From assembly GCF_042242105.1 (NCBI RefSeq), contig NC_092016.1, positions 4,697,501 through 4,761,500 on the forward strand: 64,000 nucleotides of DNA, given 5' to 3'. Below the pieces are notes generated by a model. It saw only the letters and a program-made list of their open reading frames with translations. It made no database searches and was not told the DNA's origin. The translations under genes were made by a program, and so were the position numbers. Positions 12,790 to 27,300 of this stretch are shown here, piece after piece (within the stretch, counting starts at the first letter, position 1; the number at the start of each line of letters is the position of its first letter). This DNA comes from Pempheris klunzingeri (lineage: Eukaryota > Chordata > Actinopteri > Acropomatiformes > Pempheridae).

Positions 12790-15700
12790 ATATATATACA
12801 CATACACACACAATGTTTTACACATTTCAGTGATTGTGTTATCTTGAAATGCAAAATTGTGGTCTTTTTGCAGCCAAACAAGCAGTGTTGGTTGGAGTTT
12901 CACCCTTAAAGATGACAGGGATAAGAAGCCCAGACTTGCTTTCATGTTTCCAATTTTGAGTGGGCAAAACAGGGAGGAAAAGGGGAGCAAACCAGCCTTT
13001 GATTTATATTCAAATGAGAAGTATACAGGGGAAATTGGATTTCTCTTTCATTTCAGAAAATGAATTTCCTTGTGGCAGATCGTATTGTATCATCTCGTAG
13101 CGTTAATATCCAGCTCTGAGCGTCAGGAGCTATTCTTCATTACAAAGACTCGGAGGAACTTTTACACCTCCTCGCCACACAACGCAATGACAATTTCCAT
13201 TTCTGCTCCAATGTTCAAACAATACCCCCAAGGCCATTTAAGACATTTTTCAGCCATTTTAATTTACACATGAAAGGCGATAACATATCAAAGGAGTTCT
13301 GCTTTAAATTCAAAAGAAAACTTGTCTCTGCCTTGTGTCCCTTATGTCAACGAACCGGGCTAATTCTGTACCTCAAAGCAAGCCAGCCGGAGGAGGATCC
13401 TTCTGTAGGTGTAATTGAGTTCAGCGTGTTTATACACCGATGAAAAATTCAACAACGTACACAACCAGTCTAATCAGAGCACTGGCTCATGGGAAAAAAC
13501 AGCATCCACGAAGCAGCTCGCCATTAGCGCTAAGCTCTTTCTGGACAAAATCCTTTAATGCCCAATTCTGATTAGGTCTTTGACATTTATACATACGTGT
13601 TGTAATCCGAGTGATACCAGACACTTCCAGCGTTACGCGACGCTGCTCAATTCACAAACACAAGAAACACAGACTGGAGAGAGGAAATCTTGGAAAAACT
13701 GAATTTGAACGAGCATTGATTCACAATGTTTTGCCCCAAAAAAAGAGTTAGGCAACGCTTACAGTGACTAAAAACATCAAAAGAGAAGAAATAAGTTAGA
13801 AAAATCAAAATGACCTTGTTTCAATATGGATTAATGCCACAGCTATGACATGAGCATTGTTTTCCATGTGAACAGCACCCAAACATGTTGAATGTCACAG
13901 AAAACTATGTGGGGCTGCAACTAACAATTATTTTCATTATCAATTAACCTGCTTGGTTGGAGACGTGCTGAAACTTAGTTTCATATAGCAGCAAATCCTC
14001 ATATATTAGAAGCCTGACACAGCTGAAATATTTGGCATTTTTTCGTAAAAAATGATGAATAATCAATTATCAACATAGTTTTGCTTGTTCTAATTGATTA
14101 ATAAACGAATTGTTGCCCAGATTTCTCCCTGCGAACAGAGCTCTCTTTAGTTTGGACGAGTGGTTGGACAAGGACTTGCGTCACTGTCCAGCTGTCCAAC
14201 CAGTGTGGTGACGCCTGTGTGATCTGGTGACGCTGGGTGGGGGTGTATGATGGTTTGGTAAAAACTCTGATTACATAGTCTCTTTATCGGAAGAGGGTGG
14301 CAGATGTAAATGAAATTACATGCTGGGATGACTGACGCTCTATTAGAAGTAAGCAAACTGGCCGGCCTGGTAGGTGGCTGCACTGTTGTTTATCTTTAAA
14401 GCCCTGCTACAGAATTAGCCCTTCAGTATGACGCTCCAGCTGCTGTACACTCTCTGAAACATCTCTGTTTTGGGAGTTTTACCCTTAAAATATGCGTCAC
14501 AAAGCCTCAGACTGTGTTGAATTATCTCTGGCACCACCTAGTGACTCACACAAGCTCACACTGGACCACAGCTGCAATAATAACCAATTCTCTCTTTTCA
14601 GTGTCTTATTTTTTTTTTATTTAAACTGACCAGCGATTAGTTAAAGTGTTTGTTCATCCAAATTAGAAAAAAAAACAAAAAAAACACTGACCTCACTTAG
14701 CTTTTGTGGTATTTAACCATGCAAATAATTAAATCATAATAATTACAATACAATAACAATTCATTTTATTTATGCAGCTCGCCACGTTATCATGTTTGTT
14801 TGTGCTAAAAGCATTGACAAAATATGAAAATATGAATAATGCCGTGATGGTGTTTTAGAGACAATGTCCTCGAGAAATAGTCTACATTTAAATTGTTGAC
14901 TAACAGAGTAATTACCAGGGACATTTTTTCCTCCAAAGATGCTGCTGATGATTTAATTTCTTACTGCTGAGAGCACCAGAAATAAAATTTCAGTCACCTC
15001 CAATGAATTGAGGTGACGACATATTTCCCATGACCAGTACAAATAGACCCAAAATCACGGGCATACATGTACAGATACAGAGCTAAGAGAGAAAGGGCGC
15101 TTGGTCATTTGGGTGAACTGCCCCAAGCCTGCAGCCTGAAGAGCACAACTTATGACAGACCCAACATGTAACAGATGAAACAGTGACGTTAACGTGATGC
15201 CAAACGTGACCAACTGTCTCCTCAGTGTTGCTTATTGTTCAACAGCTTGTGAATCTTTGGTTCGTGTCACTGTGACAAGCGAAGACGTTGATGTTGAACA
15301 GTAATCTGAACGTGTGCCATCTCTGACTAGACGGTAACTTGCCAGAACGCTTCCTGTCAGCACCCGTTTTTTTGTACCAATCAGCGGAAAAACTGAAACG
15401 TCAGCGTCTCTTTTTAGTTCTTTTCTTCACTGTTTTACATGTACACAGGCTTGACACAACTGCTTGAGCAAAAACATCCAAATAAATTAAAATTCACCAC
15501 AAAACTGAAGTTCAAGACAACATTGAGGCTGACCTCCGTCCAAGAAGAGGCGTCTCGTTTTACTTCCAGCGTACAGTACATCCACGGTCCTTGTGTAATC
15601 CAATGGTAATAACCCGTCTTGGTTTTTCTCTGTGAATCTTAATATCCCAGAATGATTCACCAGTATTGTTCAGAGAATCGAAAGCAGTCAATCTGCATAC

Positions 15701-16440
15701 AAGCAGTCCATGGAAGGGGTCTCCAGGCAGTGAGCGAGGCATATATTGACAACCAACAAACATTTTTAATGTGATGTGCAAGATTCAAAAATCCATCCAC
15801 TGCAGGTTCTTGAGCGACTCGAGCGTTAATCTCCGAAGCAGCAGGAAAAACACATTAGAGATAATTTTGTCGCTCACACCTCTTGAGTCTCTAAAACCCA
15901 CCATGCATCTGCAGGACCAGTTTCTGAGCATATGGAGTTCATTCTGACTCATTCACAAGTGTTCCTCTCGTGTCTTTAGATTAGTACAGGACGCCTGTGC
16001 CAGTGTGAGTCCCTACAGTGAAGGAATAACTTCTAATCTCCAGTCCCTCTGCAGTTGGGGTACATTTGATCGCAGCACTTCACAAGTTGGCAACAGCTCC
16101 AGTAGAGCTGCTCAGCGGCCAGCAGCAGATGGCTGTGCTAAACTCAGGTACGCATGTGTATGAGTGTGTGCTGAGTGTAAGCACTTCATCAAATATGATG
16201 ATGCTGAATAAGAGCATGTGTGTTCGGCTAAACTTCCTGCATTAAGTAAAAAGAATAAAATGGACTGATTTTGACTAGAGCAGTCTCACACGGTTGCACT
16301 TAGCTCTACCTCTACCATGAAAACAAACACCTTTATGCACCCATGTGAAGACTTAGTATCCCTACAGCTGGACAGACCTGCACTGCCTCTCGGACTGAGG
16401 ACTAGATGGAGATCCAGCAGCATTGTTGGCTTTAAGGAAG
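12790..16440. other. Non-coding stretch downstream of borcs5
   Basis: No coding gene was recognised. The right part, adjoining 16440, should include the borcs5 3' UTR on the minus strand. An ATTAAA variant poly(A) signal (minus strand, 15765-15770) would give a UTR of about 670 bases, but this is only a guess. An AT-rich interspersed repeat lies at 13916-14115. Confidence 0.45.
13916..14115. repeat. AT-rich interspersed repeat, MITE-like
   Basis: It begins ggctgcaactaacaattatt and ends with aattgattaataaacgaatt then gttgc, so the ends are imperfect inverted repeats. Related sequences occur at 19160-19390, 21815-21990, 32310-32895, 38935-39005 and 44805-44870. I recognise the family as one of the commonest fish repeats. 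Its superfamily is not clear from this window. Confidence 0.6.
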
Positions 16441-19400
16441 CTACTTGGTGGCAGAATCCCCATCAGGCCTCATGCTGAAGGGCTCCAGGCGCTCGCTCTC
16501 GGGCAGCATGTTGTTGAGGCGCTCCATCAGTGGCACCGTTTGGTCGATGCCCATCTGGATGCGTCTCAGGATCATGGACATCTCGTTGACTTTCTGGATC
16601 TGCTCTGCGTACTTGGCGTAGCGTTTCTGGCGCTCCTGCATTATGCTGAACAGAGTTTCCACAGACAAGTCCATCTGAAGAGAGAGAAGAAGAGATAGTG
16701 TTTGACCTTTAACGCCAATTTGAATTATGTCAGAGTAAAACAGAAGATAATTCAGCTTCCACACTAATGGATGAAAACTTTACCCTGCTTGGACGCAGCT
16801 ATGTTTGGTGTTTCTGCCTGATAAATAACACTTTATCAATTATTATTATATTTGTTCTGATGCTAGCGGTTAACAAGAGTGAGTATATTATTTTTTTGAG
16901 GTTTTTCTATTTTATTCTGTATTTTATTCAACCTCCGGCGCTTCTCTTCGTGATTGAGCCAAGCCAGCGTGTTGACGATCTTCCTGATTTACTATTTAGC
17001 TATTAGAGATCGTATTATTCTGTTTCTCCTCCATCTCCCTATTTCTTTTACTTCACTTAGTCTTTGTTCTTCCCTCTCCCATAACTCCATTCCTGTCATT
17101 CATTAGCTTCCTGCCAGGGACACACAGGAGGAGGACACGTCGTACAGAGCCGTGAATCTCTTTATGTATCCATGGATATCTCACTTTTATTTTCTGCTGC
17201 TCCCTTGAGAACTGGCACATCTCTGCGCCTCGAGGTCCTTCTGCCTCCTGTGTGTCACCGCTGTCGGTGAACTGCGTGTGTGACTGTGAGCAGGGTTGAG
17301 GGAGCGGAGGTCATCAGTGCTGTAACCAACATCAATGCTGTTTGCTAACATTTGAGTGGGCGATTTCCATCTTCCCCAGAGCCTTTCAGTGCTTTTCTCA
17401 TCTCTCAGGTTCCTGTGGATCCTGGTCCTGGTTCTCTGGCTTCACGAATCACTGCTGCAGATTGTCGGCCGTCGACATTTTTTACTGATATTAGTGCAAT
17501 TATTATTCATATATTATTGTCATGTTTTTCAATGTTACCATATTGCTTATTATTAGTCACATTCCTATTGTCAGTGCTATAGTTGCTGTTAGTATTCTCT
17601 CTCTCTCTCCCTCTCTCTCTCCCTCCCTCTCTCCCTCCCTCTCTCTCTGCCAACCTCCACCCAACATGGACCCCGACAGAAAGCCGCCCACCTCTGAACC
17701 TGGTTCTGTTCGTTGGGTCTCTCTCTTAATTAAAGAGTTTGGTCCAGACCTGCTCTTTATGCAAAGCGTCTTGAGATACCCGTGTTACGAATTGGCGCTA
17801 TATAAATAAAGATTGATTGATTGATTTGAAAAACCCAGAAAGGAACAAAGGAGGAGTGCATAAACCATTTACATTCAATAAGGAACACAAGAGTTAATAA
17901 GACCCTCTGTGTGCGTCTCATGCTACACTATGGTTTCCTTACCTCTTTGATCCTCTTGACCAGGGCGTTTTGGTCGAAGGCCACGGCTTCAGCACACTGG
18001 TGTAGGTGGTCCTGGTATCGGATGCAGAGCTGCAGAACCTGGGCGGCATCCAGCCTTTCCAGACACACACTGCTGGGTGACGTCTGGCCACTCAGCACTC
18101 CTGTGGAGAGCGAGGAGTACAGAGTAACACTTGACAACTGCATAACAGTTGGTAATTATTGTAATTAGCTCTGAACAGGATCTGACAAAACTAACACAGC
18201 AGCTATTTCAGGAGTGCGCCTACACAGGAAACTTGGCACATCTACCTTCTAACGTTGTGCTAATGGATTGCAGCAACAATTAGCATCACTACAGAGATTT
18301 TGAAAATGGACAGTTGGGGACTGGCTGAAAGACAAGTAAAGGTAAAACTCTCAATGTCTTCATGTGAAAACTGAAATGGAGGACATCAGAGATGCTTGCT
18401 GCATGCTGTTTCAACAACTCTGAATGAATCTAATTCTAAAAACAACATTTAGATCTTAAAAAACAAAGACATCAACACTAATTACAGAGATCAAAACTTG
18501 GCGGTATTAAATTTGCTTTGTTGGACTCTATATGTGCAGTGTGCAGATATTTTCTCTAGGCTTCAACTTTCAGTTTGTCTTTTAATCTAGCACCTGTGAT
18601 TGTTTTTAGATGTGTACACACTACACCCTAAAACGGTGTCAACTATTGTTGGTGGTTTCAGACTTTGTGTCTTTCTTAATAGTCCTGTAAGGTGACACTA
18701 AAATGCACATATGCAGCTGGCAAGCTTAAGAGTTACCCTTCAAGAGCGGCTGAAAGGTGGGTATTTCTTGAAGCTTTATGACATCTGGGTCGTTGTGGAT
18801 GTTTCGCATTGACTGGGTCCCCTGGGCCACAACCACAATATCATCCATCTTTGCCTTCTGCTTTGCTGGAGACGGCACCACTGCAACAACAACAGTTCCA
18901 TTAACAGATAGCACTCCGTTTACACCATGTGGGTATCAAAACACTGGATATGTGACCTCTCACAGAATATGCTTTTATTGATGACTCACGGATTACTTTA
19001 AAAAAAATAAGGGGCACATAGACATTAAATAAAACAAGATTGCAAAGGAAAGTGACATGATTATGTGATTAATAGCAACAGAGTCAGCAAGTTGAATATA
19101 TGTAAGCAGCTTATATTTAATTTAAGTGATATTTGTCTGTATTAGAAAACTGTGAAGTGTTGATGAGTGTTTCCCAAGGCCCTAAATTATCTCCTCAAAT
19201 GTCTTGCTTCGTCCTCAATCCAAAAATGTTCAGTTTACCATCATCGGGGGTAACTGAAAATATTTAAGTTTATGTAAGTTTGACAGGCTGAAATTAGAAT
19301 TTGGAGATTTTCTCTTTAAAAAAAAAATCTGGCAATTAACTTAATAGTTGACAACTGATCTACTGATTGACTAATTCGCTGCAGCTGCATCAGACAGTAT

Positions 19401-19848
19401 AACATTAACATACATTTGATTTAATACAGCACAGTATGAAATAGTGGCATATAAGATTATAAGGAGAGTATAATGGGAAATGTAATAATATGGTAATGTT
19501 TTGGTATCTCAACTCTAAATGCATTGTGCTGTTATTAGCCATGTATTGTATTGAATATTGTTAATTAAAGGAAAATAAAAACAAATAAAGGAACAAATTA
19601 CATGATGTTATTGCCACTGTTAACTTAAAGTGAAGGACCTTCACCAGTGCATTTGGAAAATGAAGCTACTCATGACACAGATACCTGCTGTAACACAAAA
19701 ATGCTATAGTTATCCTGGCTTACGTCTATGAAAATTGATTTCAGACAAATACAAACATAAAATAAATGCATGTCAGGCGGTTTCACTCACCAGATGAGCT
19801 GTAATCGGAGTGTTTGTGCTCCGCATCTCCACTCTGCTCGGCCCCCAT
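16441..19848 (-). CDS. borcs5: BLOC-1-related complex subunit 5 (myrlysin)
   Basis: BORCS5 anchors the BORC complex on lysosomes and helps recruit ARL8 and kinesins for outward lysosome movement. Exons, 5' to 3': 19848-19791, 18880-18737, 18100-17943, 16674-16441; total 594 bp, 197 residues, against 196 in human. All junctions are GT-AG and phases agree. The N-terminus MGAEQS fits an N-myristoylation site (Gly2, Ser6), which in the family attaches the protein to the lysosomal membrane. Strongly conserved blocks include [43 protein letters not shown] and, in the last exon, MDLSVETLF followed by a helical [18 protein letters not shown] segment. The gene looks intact. It lies 1.5 kb from the 3' end of smc1b, in the same orientation. 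A LINE/SINE tail (17395-17826) sits in intron 3. Confidence 0.96.
17395..17826 (+). repeat. LINE/SINE 3' tail ending in (GATT)n, copy 1
   Basis: It ends with the phrase attggcgctatataaataaa followed by gattgattgattg, a hallmark 3' end of common fish L2-like or derived short elements. A CT-rich stretch lies in the middle (about 17599-17650). It is homologous along its length to 51610-52009 and in its tail to 48916-49030 (opposite strand). It lies in borcs5 intron 3. The family name is tentative. Confidence 0.65.
19160..19390. repeat. AT-rich interspersed repeat, MITE-like (in borcs5 intron 1)
   Basis: It carries the internal phrases gatgagtgtttcccaag and cctcaaatgtcttg, then aatagttgacaactgatc and a gctgcagctgc-type end. 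It matches the family described at 13916-14115 and the longer copy at 32310-32895. Confidence 0.6.
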
Positions 19849-21328
19849 GGTGCTAAAACGTTTAGTTAGCCTACAAGCTAACGTTAGCGGTTAGCTTTCT
19901 TCAAGGCTTCCAGAAATAATTTAAATATCGGGCGCTAACCCGTCCACAGACACTTTACAAACAACCATGTCCACAAAGGGGAACTGAAAGTCAGTGCTAG
20001 CGTTTTTAGCTAACTACTTCTGCTGTTTCACAGAGCAAAAGCTAGCTAAGTTAGCACATATCGTCCCTGCTCAACAAGCTAACAGGTGACCAGGCGCCTC
20101 TCTAAAGGTTAAAATAGAAGCTTTCTTGCTAGTAAACGGCGTCGCATGTAATTTAAGTATTTTATCTAGCTTAACGTTAACATATGGTCCATTAATGACT
20201 CAGTCCTGTGACTTCAGTGAAACCAACACTTCCGTAAATATCTTCTTCTTCTGGGTTTTAAATGGCGGTTGGCAGATCAGCCTACAGGTGCGCTGCTGCC
20301 ACCTACTGGACTGGATGTTTGAACGACTGCAGACCGGCAGGAAAAACATCTATTCTTCCTGTTACTTTTAATTATTTAGAAAATTGTGCACTTTCCATGT
20401 CACCCCTTGGAAAATTCCCAATGTAATTAAGTGTTTTTCATAATTTTGTACCTGTTACAATCTATCAGTACATGTTTAATAGTTTCTGGGTTATTAGCGG
20501 GTACATAATCCAGTGTTTGGTCCTTTTCTCAAGGAGTAATAACCATCTCTTCCCTTGGTTCCACCAAAGCCAACATGTTTTTGAACACTGTAAACCCATC
20601 GTGTCAGTCAAGTCCCAGTATTCCTACCAAGGTAGCCAATATGTCTACTGTCTCATTTCCCCACCCCTACATGAGCAGGAACCCAGAGGAAGGAGACATC
20701 CACTCCCCTGAGTGATTTCATAAATAATATCCTTCCATCATGACGACCTTGCAGACTGATAAGCTATCAGACGTTGGTTATTTCCTTCCACCCACTGTAA
20801 AGCCGCAAGTAATTCATCTGTGTGCACTGAGAAATGGTCTGATGTGGTCTTACTGACTGCCGCCTCACACTGACGGATGAAGGATGCAGAAGACAAACTA
20901 ACAAGCACAACTCAAACACAAAACAATTCAGCTACCAGATATATTAGTAATACACCAACATTGGAGCCACTTTTGAATAAAATGGAACATCCTGGAGGAG
21001 AAACAAGAACCGCAACAGTCAAGAAAGATGAACAGAGTCCATTCCTGCTGATTTTTCACATGCTAGTAAACACAGACTGAAACTGTCTCACTGACCCGAT
21101 TGAATGCTAAATACCTGGAGGCTTGAGCAGGAAGCCACTCTTTCTACTTTTCAGTGAAATCTGTCAAGTAAAACAGCCTAAAATGGAACAAATAAACCAT
21201 CATTTCGTGTTTAAGCTAACGTCTTTGCTTGCACACCTCTTTGAAAGACTAAACCACTGAGAACCACTGAACATAAATGTAAGAGTAAGAGAGTGGAAGG
21301 CCTTCATGTACGTGAGTCAAGGCTACGC
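19849..21328. other. Spacer between smc1b 3' end and borcs5 5' end
   Basis: It should hold the borcs5 5' UTR and promoter near 19850-20100, where there are several gctaacgttagc-like palindromes, and the smc1b 3' UTR just left of 21329. No clear AATAAA or ATTAAA signal for smc1b was found close to the stop codon. A short dispersed repeat lies at 20239-20310. No other gene was recognised. Confidence 0.5.
20239..20310 (+). repeat. Short dispersed fish repeat
   Basis: The segment running from ttcttcttctgggttttaaa through ggcggttggcagatc to gctgccacctactggac matches a motif I know as frequent in teleost intergenic DNA. The family is not named. Confidence 0.45.
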
Positions 21329-24300
21329 TCATCCTGTCCTCTCCCCGTCCGTCTGCATCCCATTGTCCTCCTCAGCTAGAGGGTAAGGCTGCAGGTCCAG
21401 GGTCAGAATGCGGCTGAACATGTATTCATCAATCTGCGAGGAGGAGAATACAGCAGTGATTGCGCTGCCGTGACATGTAGGAATTAATTAATTAGGTTCT
21501 GCTCCAACTTGCAGCACGTTATAAAACTTTATTACGTCTGAGTAAACTCCCTGCAGAGCGTCGGCCTTGGAGAAAAACTCCTCCTTCAGGGAGATGACAA
21601 TGATCTGCATGTTCTCCCTGGACTCCTCTCTGATGAAACTGGTCACCTTAACACAAACAACACATGGTAAACACCAATATAATCAGTATCTAGAGAGTAT
21701 CTAGATCCTGTGATGGGGTCACACCAGCTGAGACAAAGCTGATTTAATGTCTCATAGAAAGACACTTTCTGATTCATCTTTTAGCACGTAAAACCTCTGG
21801 AAAAAGTGAAACACGGCCATCAAAATGTCCCTCAAGTCAAGCTTGCACCTTAAAATGTTCTATTTTCACCAGTCCAAGACCAAAAGATATTCAGTTTTAC
21901 GATATAAAACAAATCAGCAAATCCTCACATTTGAGATCGTGGAGTAGCAAACATGTTAAAACTGATTAATCAACTAATTGTTATTAGCACAACTGTAGTT
22001 CTTATTTGTAAACCCTGGATGCAGCTGGACTCCCACCTTGCCAATATTAGTGTTGTCCAGGGCTGCGTCCACCTCATCCAAGATGAAGAAGGGAGCAGGG
22101 CGGAAGCTGAGAGAAATAACACAAACACCCAGAAAGACACAGTGAACCAACAATGTGGCTTAAATGTCAGCGCTACGGCCATTAAAACAGATGCTACAAG
22201 AATTAGATAACGTGAGACAATAAGAAAAATATGTCTAAAAAATTATAATTGAAGGAGCGATAGCTTCAATACAAAGTAAAACACAGAGGCAGCAAATCTC
22301 TTTACAAGAGTTCTTCACATAAAAATGATGTGAAAGAGGAGGGGATCAACAGACACCAGATTTCACAGCCTTCCCTTTATTAGTTCATTCATCAGTTTAA
22401 AAACTCAAGATCATTACAAGAGCCCCAGCCCACTCATTTTCCCCCTTCAAGAAGAAACTGAAGTTTGAGAGATATTTCACTGCATGTCAACAGCTGTGCT
22501 ATGACTTTTTTTTATTTTAGTTTTGTTATTATAGCTGTGGGGGGGCAATTATCCAGCTGTCCTGCTAAACTTAATGAGTGATTTTGTTAAATGACGTTAA
22601 TGGGCAATAGGGCAGTGTTATGTCCAACTGCTTATCCTACTTGTTATCTGGCGCTATCATATACATGTTCAAACTTTATTATCTTGAGGCTTTTATCTTA
22701 CTGCCGTCTAAGGTGATCTAGTCTGTTTCAGGGTTTGACTGTGAGCCTTGTCTCACCTGTGGATGGCAAACACCAGGGCCAGGGCAGCGATGGCCTTTTC
22801 TCCACCAGACAGGTTGTCCATGGACATGAAGCGTTTCCCCGGTGCCACGCAGTTGTAGTTGATGCCGCCGAGGTACGGCTCATCTGGATTCTCTGGACTC
22901 AGAATGGCCTGGAGCAGGTACAGCAGTCCATTGTAATTTCATAAACATATACACCTACTTTAAATCACCCCTGAAGCACGCACTAACCCTACTGGTTGGA
23001 TTATGCAGTATACTAAGCTTAAATTGTGAGTTTCTGTGGTTGAGGTTGTGTTGCTTCACCTGAGCGCTGCTGTTCCTGCATATTCTCTTATAGATCTGAT
23101 CAATGACGACAGACACGTGTTCGAAGCACTGGCTGAAGAGCTGGAGGCGCTGAGCTTTGACCTGCTCAAACTCCCTATTGCATTTTCTGACCGCTTTAGT
23201 GCTGGCATCAAAGGCTGAGCGAGGGACAGGAAACGAAGCCGAGCCAGTTAACCCAAAACACTTATCAATAATTGAAAATGTTTTCAAATCTTAATATATA
23301 GTTAATATTTAAGACATTAAATATATAAACTGTTTTGATTGATAGATTATAGCAAAAGTAAGCAACCTATCAAGAGTTAAATTTTTGCCATTAAAAACTT
23401 CATAAGCCACAAAGCACCTTCTGTCACTCCCTGTAACTTGTCCTTCACCTCCCTCATCTTCTCCAGAGCTTTCAGGTTGGGGGTGGTGGTGCGGTGCAGC
23501 ACTCCCTCTATGGAGGAGACGGATTCCCTCAGCCGCTCCAAGGTGGCCTCCGCCTCCTCCACTGCCAGCTGACTCTGCACACACACAAATGAATAAACAA
23601 CATTTGGGCAGTGCTTCCCACTCCTGCTCCTGGAGACTCACTTCACTTCAGGTTTCCGATGTTCCCCTGCTCAGACACACCTGATTCAAATGATCAACGT
23701 CATCAAGCTTTGGAGAAGCCTGATAACGACCCATACGTTTGAATGTTGCAGCAGGGAAACATCTAAAACCTGCAGGGCGGTGGGCCTCCAGGAGCAGGAT
23801 TGGGAAGCACTGAATGAGGACAATGATGAGGCTTGACGTCTCACCCTGAGCTCAGCCGCCAGGGCAGAGTAGTCGATGATGAGCTGTGCTTCTCTCTCGT
23901 AGATGTCCATAGTGGCTAAAGTGGTTTCAGACTCTGTGTCCAGCTGTACAGACCAGAAGAATCAGTCATCACGTCAGAGTGATACCAAAAGGGCTTCATG
24001 CTGATTTATTATTTCTGTCATTACTCTAATGTGATTGCATTCTTCTTTTTTTGCAAATTAGTATCTAATACTAATCCAAATTTGTGCAGGACTTGTTGAA
24101 ATGGAAATTCAGAAGAGACAACGAACAGTGAATTGTCTTCCGCACTCCTCTATGTGGGGATTAAAGCAAGAAATGTCTGAGAGGCTGAAAAGTTGTCCAG
24201 GATTAAATGTGAACAGTGTGTTGAATTAAGTGTTACATGAATTTAAAACGTGGTCTATGTCTTTGTCCTACCTGCACCTCACTGATTTCATTCAGGCTCC

Positions 24301-27300
24301 CTGACAGCAGAGTGATCGGGGCATCCTGGATCTTGCAGGCCAACAGTAAGTTGTGCCTGGCCTGGCGTTTCTGCTCCAACACCATCTCTGCAGACATCAA
24401 CTCACGCTGAAACTTCACCAACTCTCTGGAAAAAACACAGACAACAATGCTGTGTTTAAAATACGAATTCATGACATTGCAGATGAAACATCCAACAGAT
24501 CGTGATAGAAAACAGATTGAATTCTGTTTATTGATTTTACACTGCAGATGAAAAGAATTATGGATCAGAAAACATTACTACCTTAGTTTTAGTTGTTATT
24601 AATAATAGGAGACCTGCTAATCAGTTTAACAGTCACAGCAAGTCTTTATAATAAACAACCGTTCTGTAGTAGTTTAAAGAGGAGAAAGCCTCTGTAACAC
24701 AGGTAACAGTGGTAGTTTGCACTGCAGTGTTAGTGGTAGTGTTACATGTTGATCTCTCTGAGGCTCTGGGTCTTCTGGTCCAGCTCAGCTTTGGCAGCGG
24801 CCACTTGGCTCTTCTTTGACAGCAGCTGGTTCTTCAGCTCCAGCAGTTTGTTCTGACCTTCCTCCAACACTGCAAGCAGCTTCTCCTCATCCTGAAGGGA
24901 GGAGGGTGAATTTCTCATCAGCTAGGGTGTGTGCAGAAATAGTCCTTAATACAGACTTGTGAGGAACGAATCTATATATTAGTAGGTAGTTAATATTTGC
25001 TATGTTTGTTAGTAACTAACATGTCATTATGGGCACATTTTAATCATATTAAGGGAAAACAATGTGACAGTATAGTCACTATATCAGCAATAACACAGAA
25101 TAAATAACCACCTTCCTCTGCTCGGCCATGATTCTCTCCTCCGTGTCGATGGTTTGCTCCATTTTGTGGAGCTTCTTCTTCTGCTGCTCCAGTTGGTCTT
25201 GTTCGTACTCCAGCTGTGCTTTCAAGCGAGTGCACTGACCCTCAAACTCCAGCCTGAAAGTAGAGACATAACAAGGTGTTAATGATGTAAAACACCCAAG
25301 AACTTAACATACGTACAAATGCCGTACATACAGAAATTACACACGACTCTAGAATATACTGAAGTTTGTAAATATAAGCAGTAAGTAAGTAAGACCCTTT
25401 AATTTTAGGCAATTTGCTAAACATTGACAAAATGGAATTTATATTTCAATTACATTACGGCTCAAGGTATATCTGAATTCCACTAAAACACTTAACATAA
25501 TAAAGATTGATAATTTGGTGATTCAGAGTCATTCTGTGTATCAAATAACTTCTTATTTCTTCGTATTTTTCACGGCGACCTACAATTATACAGATTTCTG
25601 TCGGAAAGCTATTCTCCTTTTGATTTTCATTACATTTTCATTACTTATGTGTTTATTATATGTTCTTCACAGATTCAGCTGGTTAGCTTTATCATATACG
25701 GTAATGTAGATCCTCTCATGTGGTTGTCCTACCGCTTCTTGTCCAGCTCTGTCTCTCGTTTCAGGTGCTCCTGCTCATACTCTCTGATGCTGGCCACACC
25801 GATGTCAGCACAGAAGTCAGAAAACACCAAGTCCTCCATCTAAATACACAGAGCATCTACACTGATAAGTAGGCTACAAGCGACCAGCCATTAGACAATG
25901 GCAGCTAAGTTTGTCTACTGGTGACATTAACTGATGCAAGTAAAATACTTTATGTAGCACATGAACATTTTTTCTTTCTTGAACCCCTGGGAATGTAGGG
26001 ATGCCATCTTATACATGCAACATGATACTGAAGAAAATGAATGTACACCAACCAGGTTTTATTTAGTTCTATTCAAGTAACTAACTGAAAGAGTAATGGA
26101 ATGAAAATGTGAATTCTTTGGTAACCTCAGCATGGCGGTCAAGTTACAAAACCAGAGCGCTGAAACTGGTTGAAAATGGCGCGCAGACTGCAGTACCTGG
26201 TCGATCTGGTCTCTGATTATCCTCATCTGTGAACCCTTGGCCTCAACGCTCTCCTGCTGCATCTGTATCTGAGAGTCCAGGTTTGCTAATTCACTCTCCA
26301 TACGAGAAATCTCCTAGAAAAAATCAGCAGGACATGACAAGACAGAATAAGAACTGCACAACTGAACTTTGACTCTGCCTCTGTGTCAACATGATAAAAT
26401 ATGTTGTCTAATACTTTGGGATTCAAATGAGAGTGATACAGGCGCTCTGATTTACATGTAAACATGCAGGGGAGCCATGTAAAAGAACATCAATATCAAA
26501 TCTGATATTACATTTCAGAAAGTCCTACCGCTTGGCATTTAGGGATGTTTTTCTTCTGAAGGTTTTCCAGCTCAGTTTTGGAGTATTTCAGGCGGGTCTG
26601 AGCACCTTGAGCTTGAGCAATGATCTGTTTCAGGTCGGACTCCTTCCGCCTCAGCCTCATCAAATCCTGTCACAGGACGAAAACAGTGAACTGACAGTGA
26701 ACTGCAAATAAATTACGCACTCTTTAATACTAATTTAATTCTTGACAGCATTATTCATCAATATTGTATACATATTTGATATTTTGTGTGTTGACTCACG
26801 CGCAACTCTGCTGTCAGCCGTTCCTTGCGTTCCACCAGCTGCATCACGTCCTTCTCGTCCCAGCAACGAGCTTTGTTCCGCAGGTTATTGGAGCCTCCAG
26901 AAATCACACCTGACTTTGCAAACAGCGTCCCATCTAGAGATACTGTCTACAGAGCACGCATGGCGACAACATGTGAGTCAGTAAGCAAGTTCAGGGCTGT
27001 AGGTGGTAATACTAGATCGGTCCGTTTTGGCCTACAAAATCTGTCTGTAGTCTTTAGGTGACTTTCTTATTGAGGGTTTAGATTTTTTAAGACGCTGTAT
27101 GCAAAACTTTCCCCTTTTAATAATGCCAACTCTATAAAAATGTAGTGATCAATTTTGTCATTTCACTGACACTGCTGTCTTGTGCTTTTGTTCCTCTCAG
27201 TGGATTTAATTGATCCTGCTTCCAACATCTGCTGCTCAGGTACAAGTTTACCTTGTTACGCTCCTGTCCGTCAAACGCTATACTCCTTGCTTCTTTCATG

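Noticed and set aside
23309..23641. 110-codon open frame overlapping an smc1b exon in another frame.
   Set aside because: It is a shadow of the real exon at 23418-23574 and runs through both splice sites.
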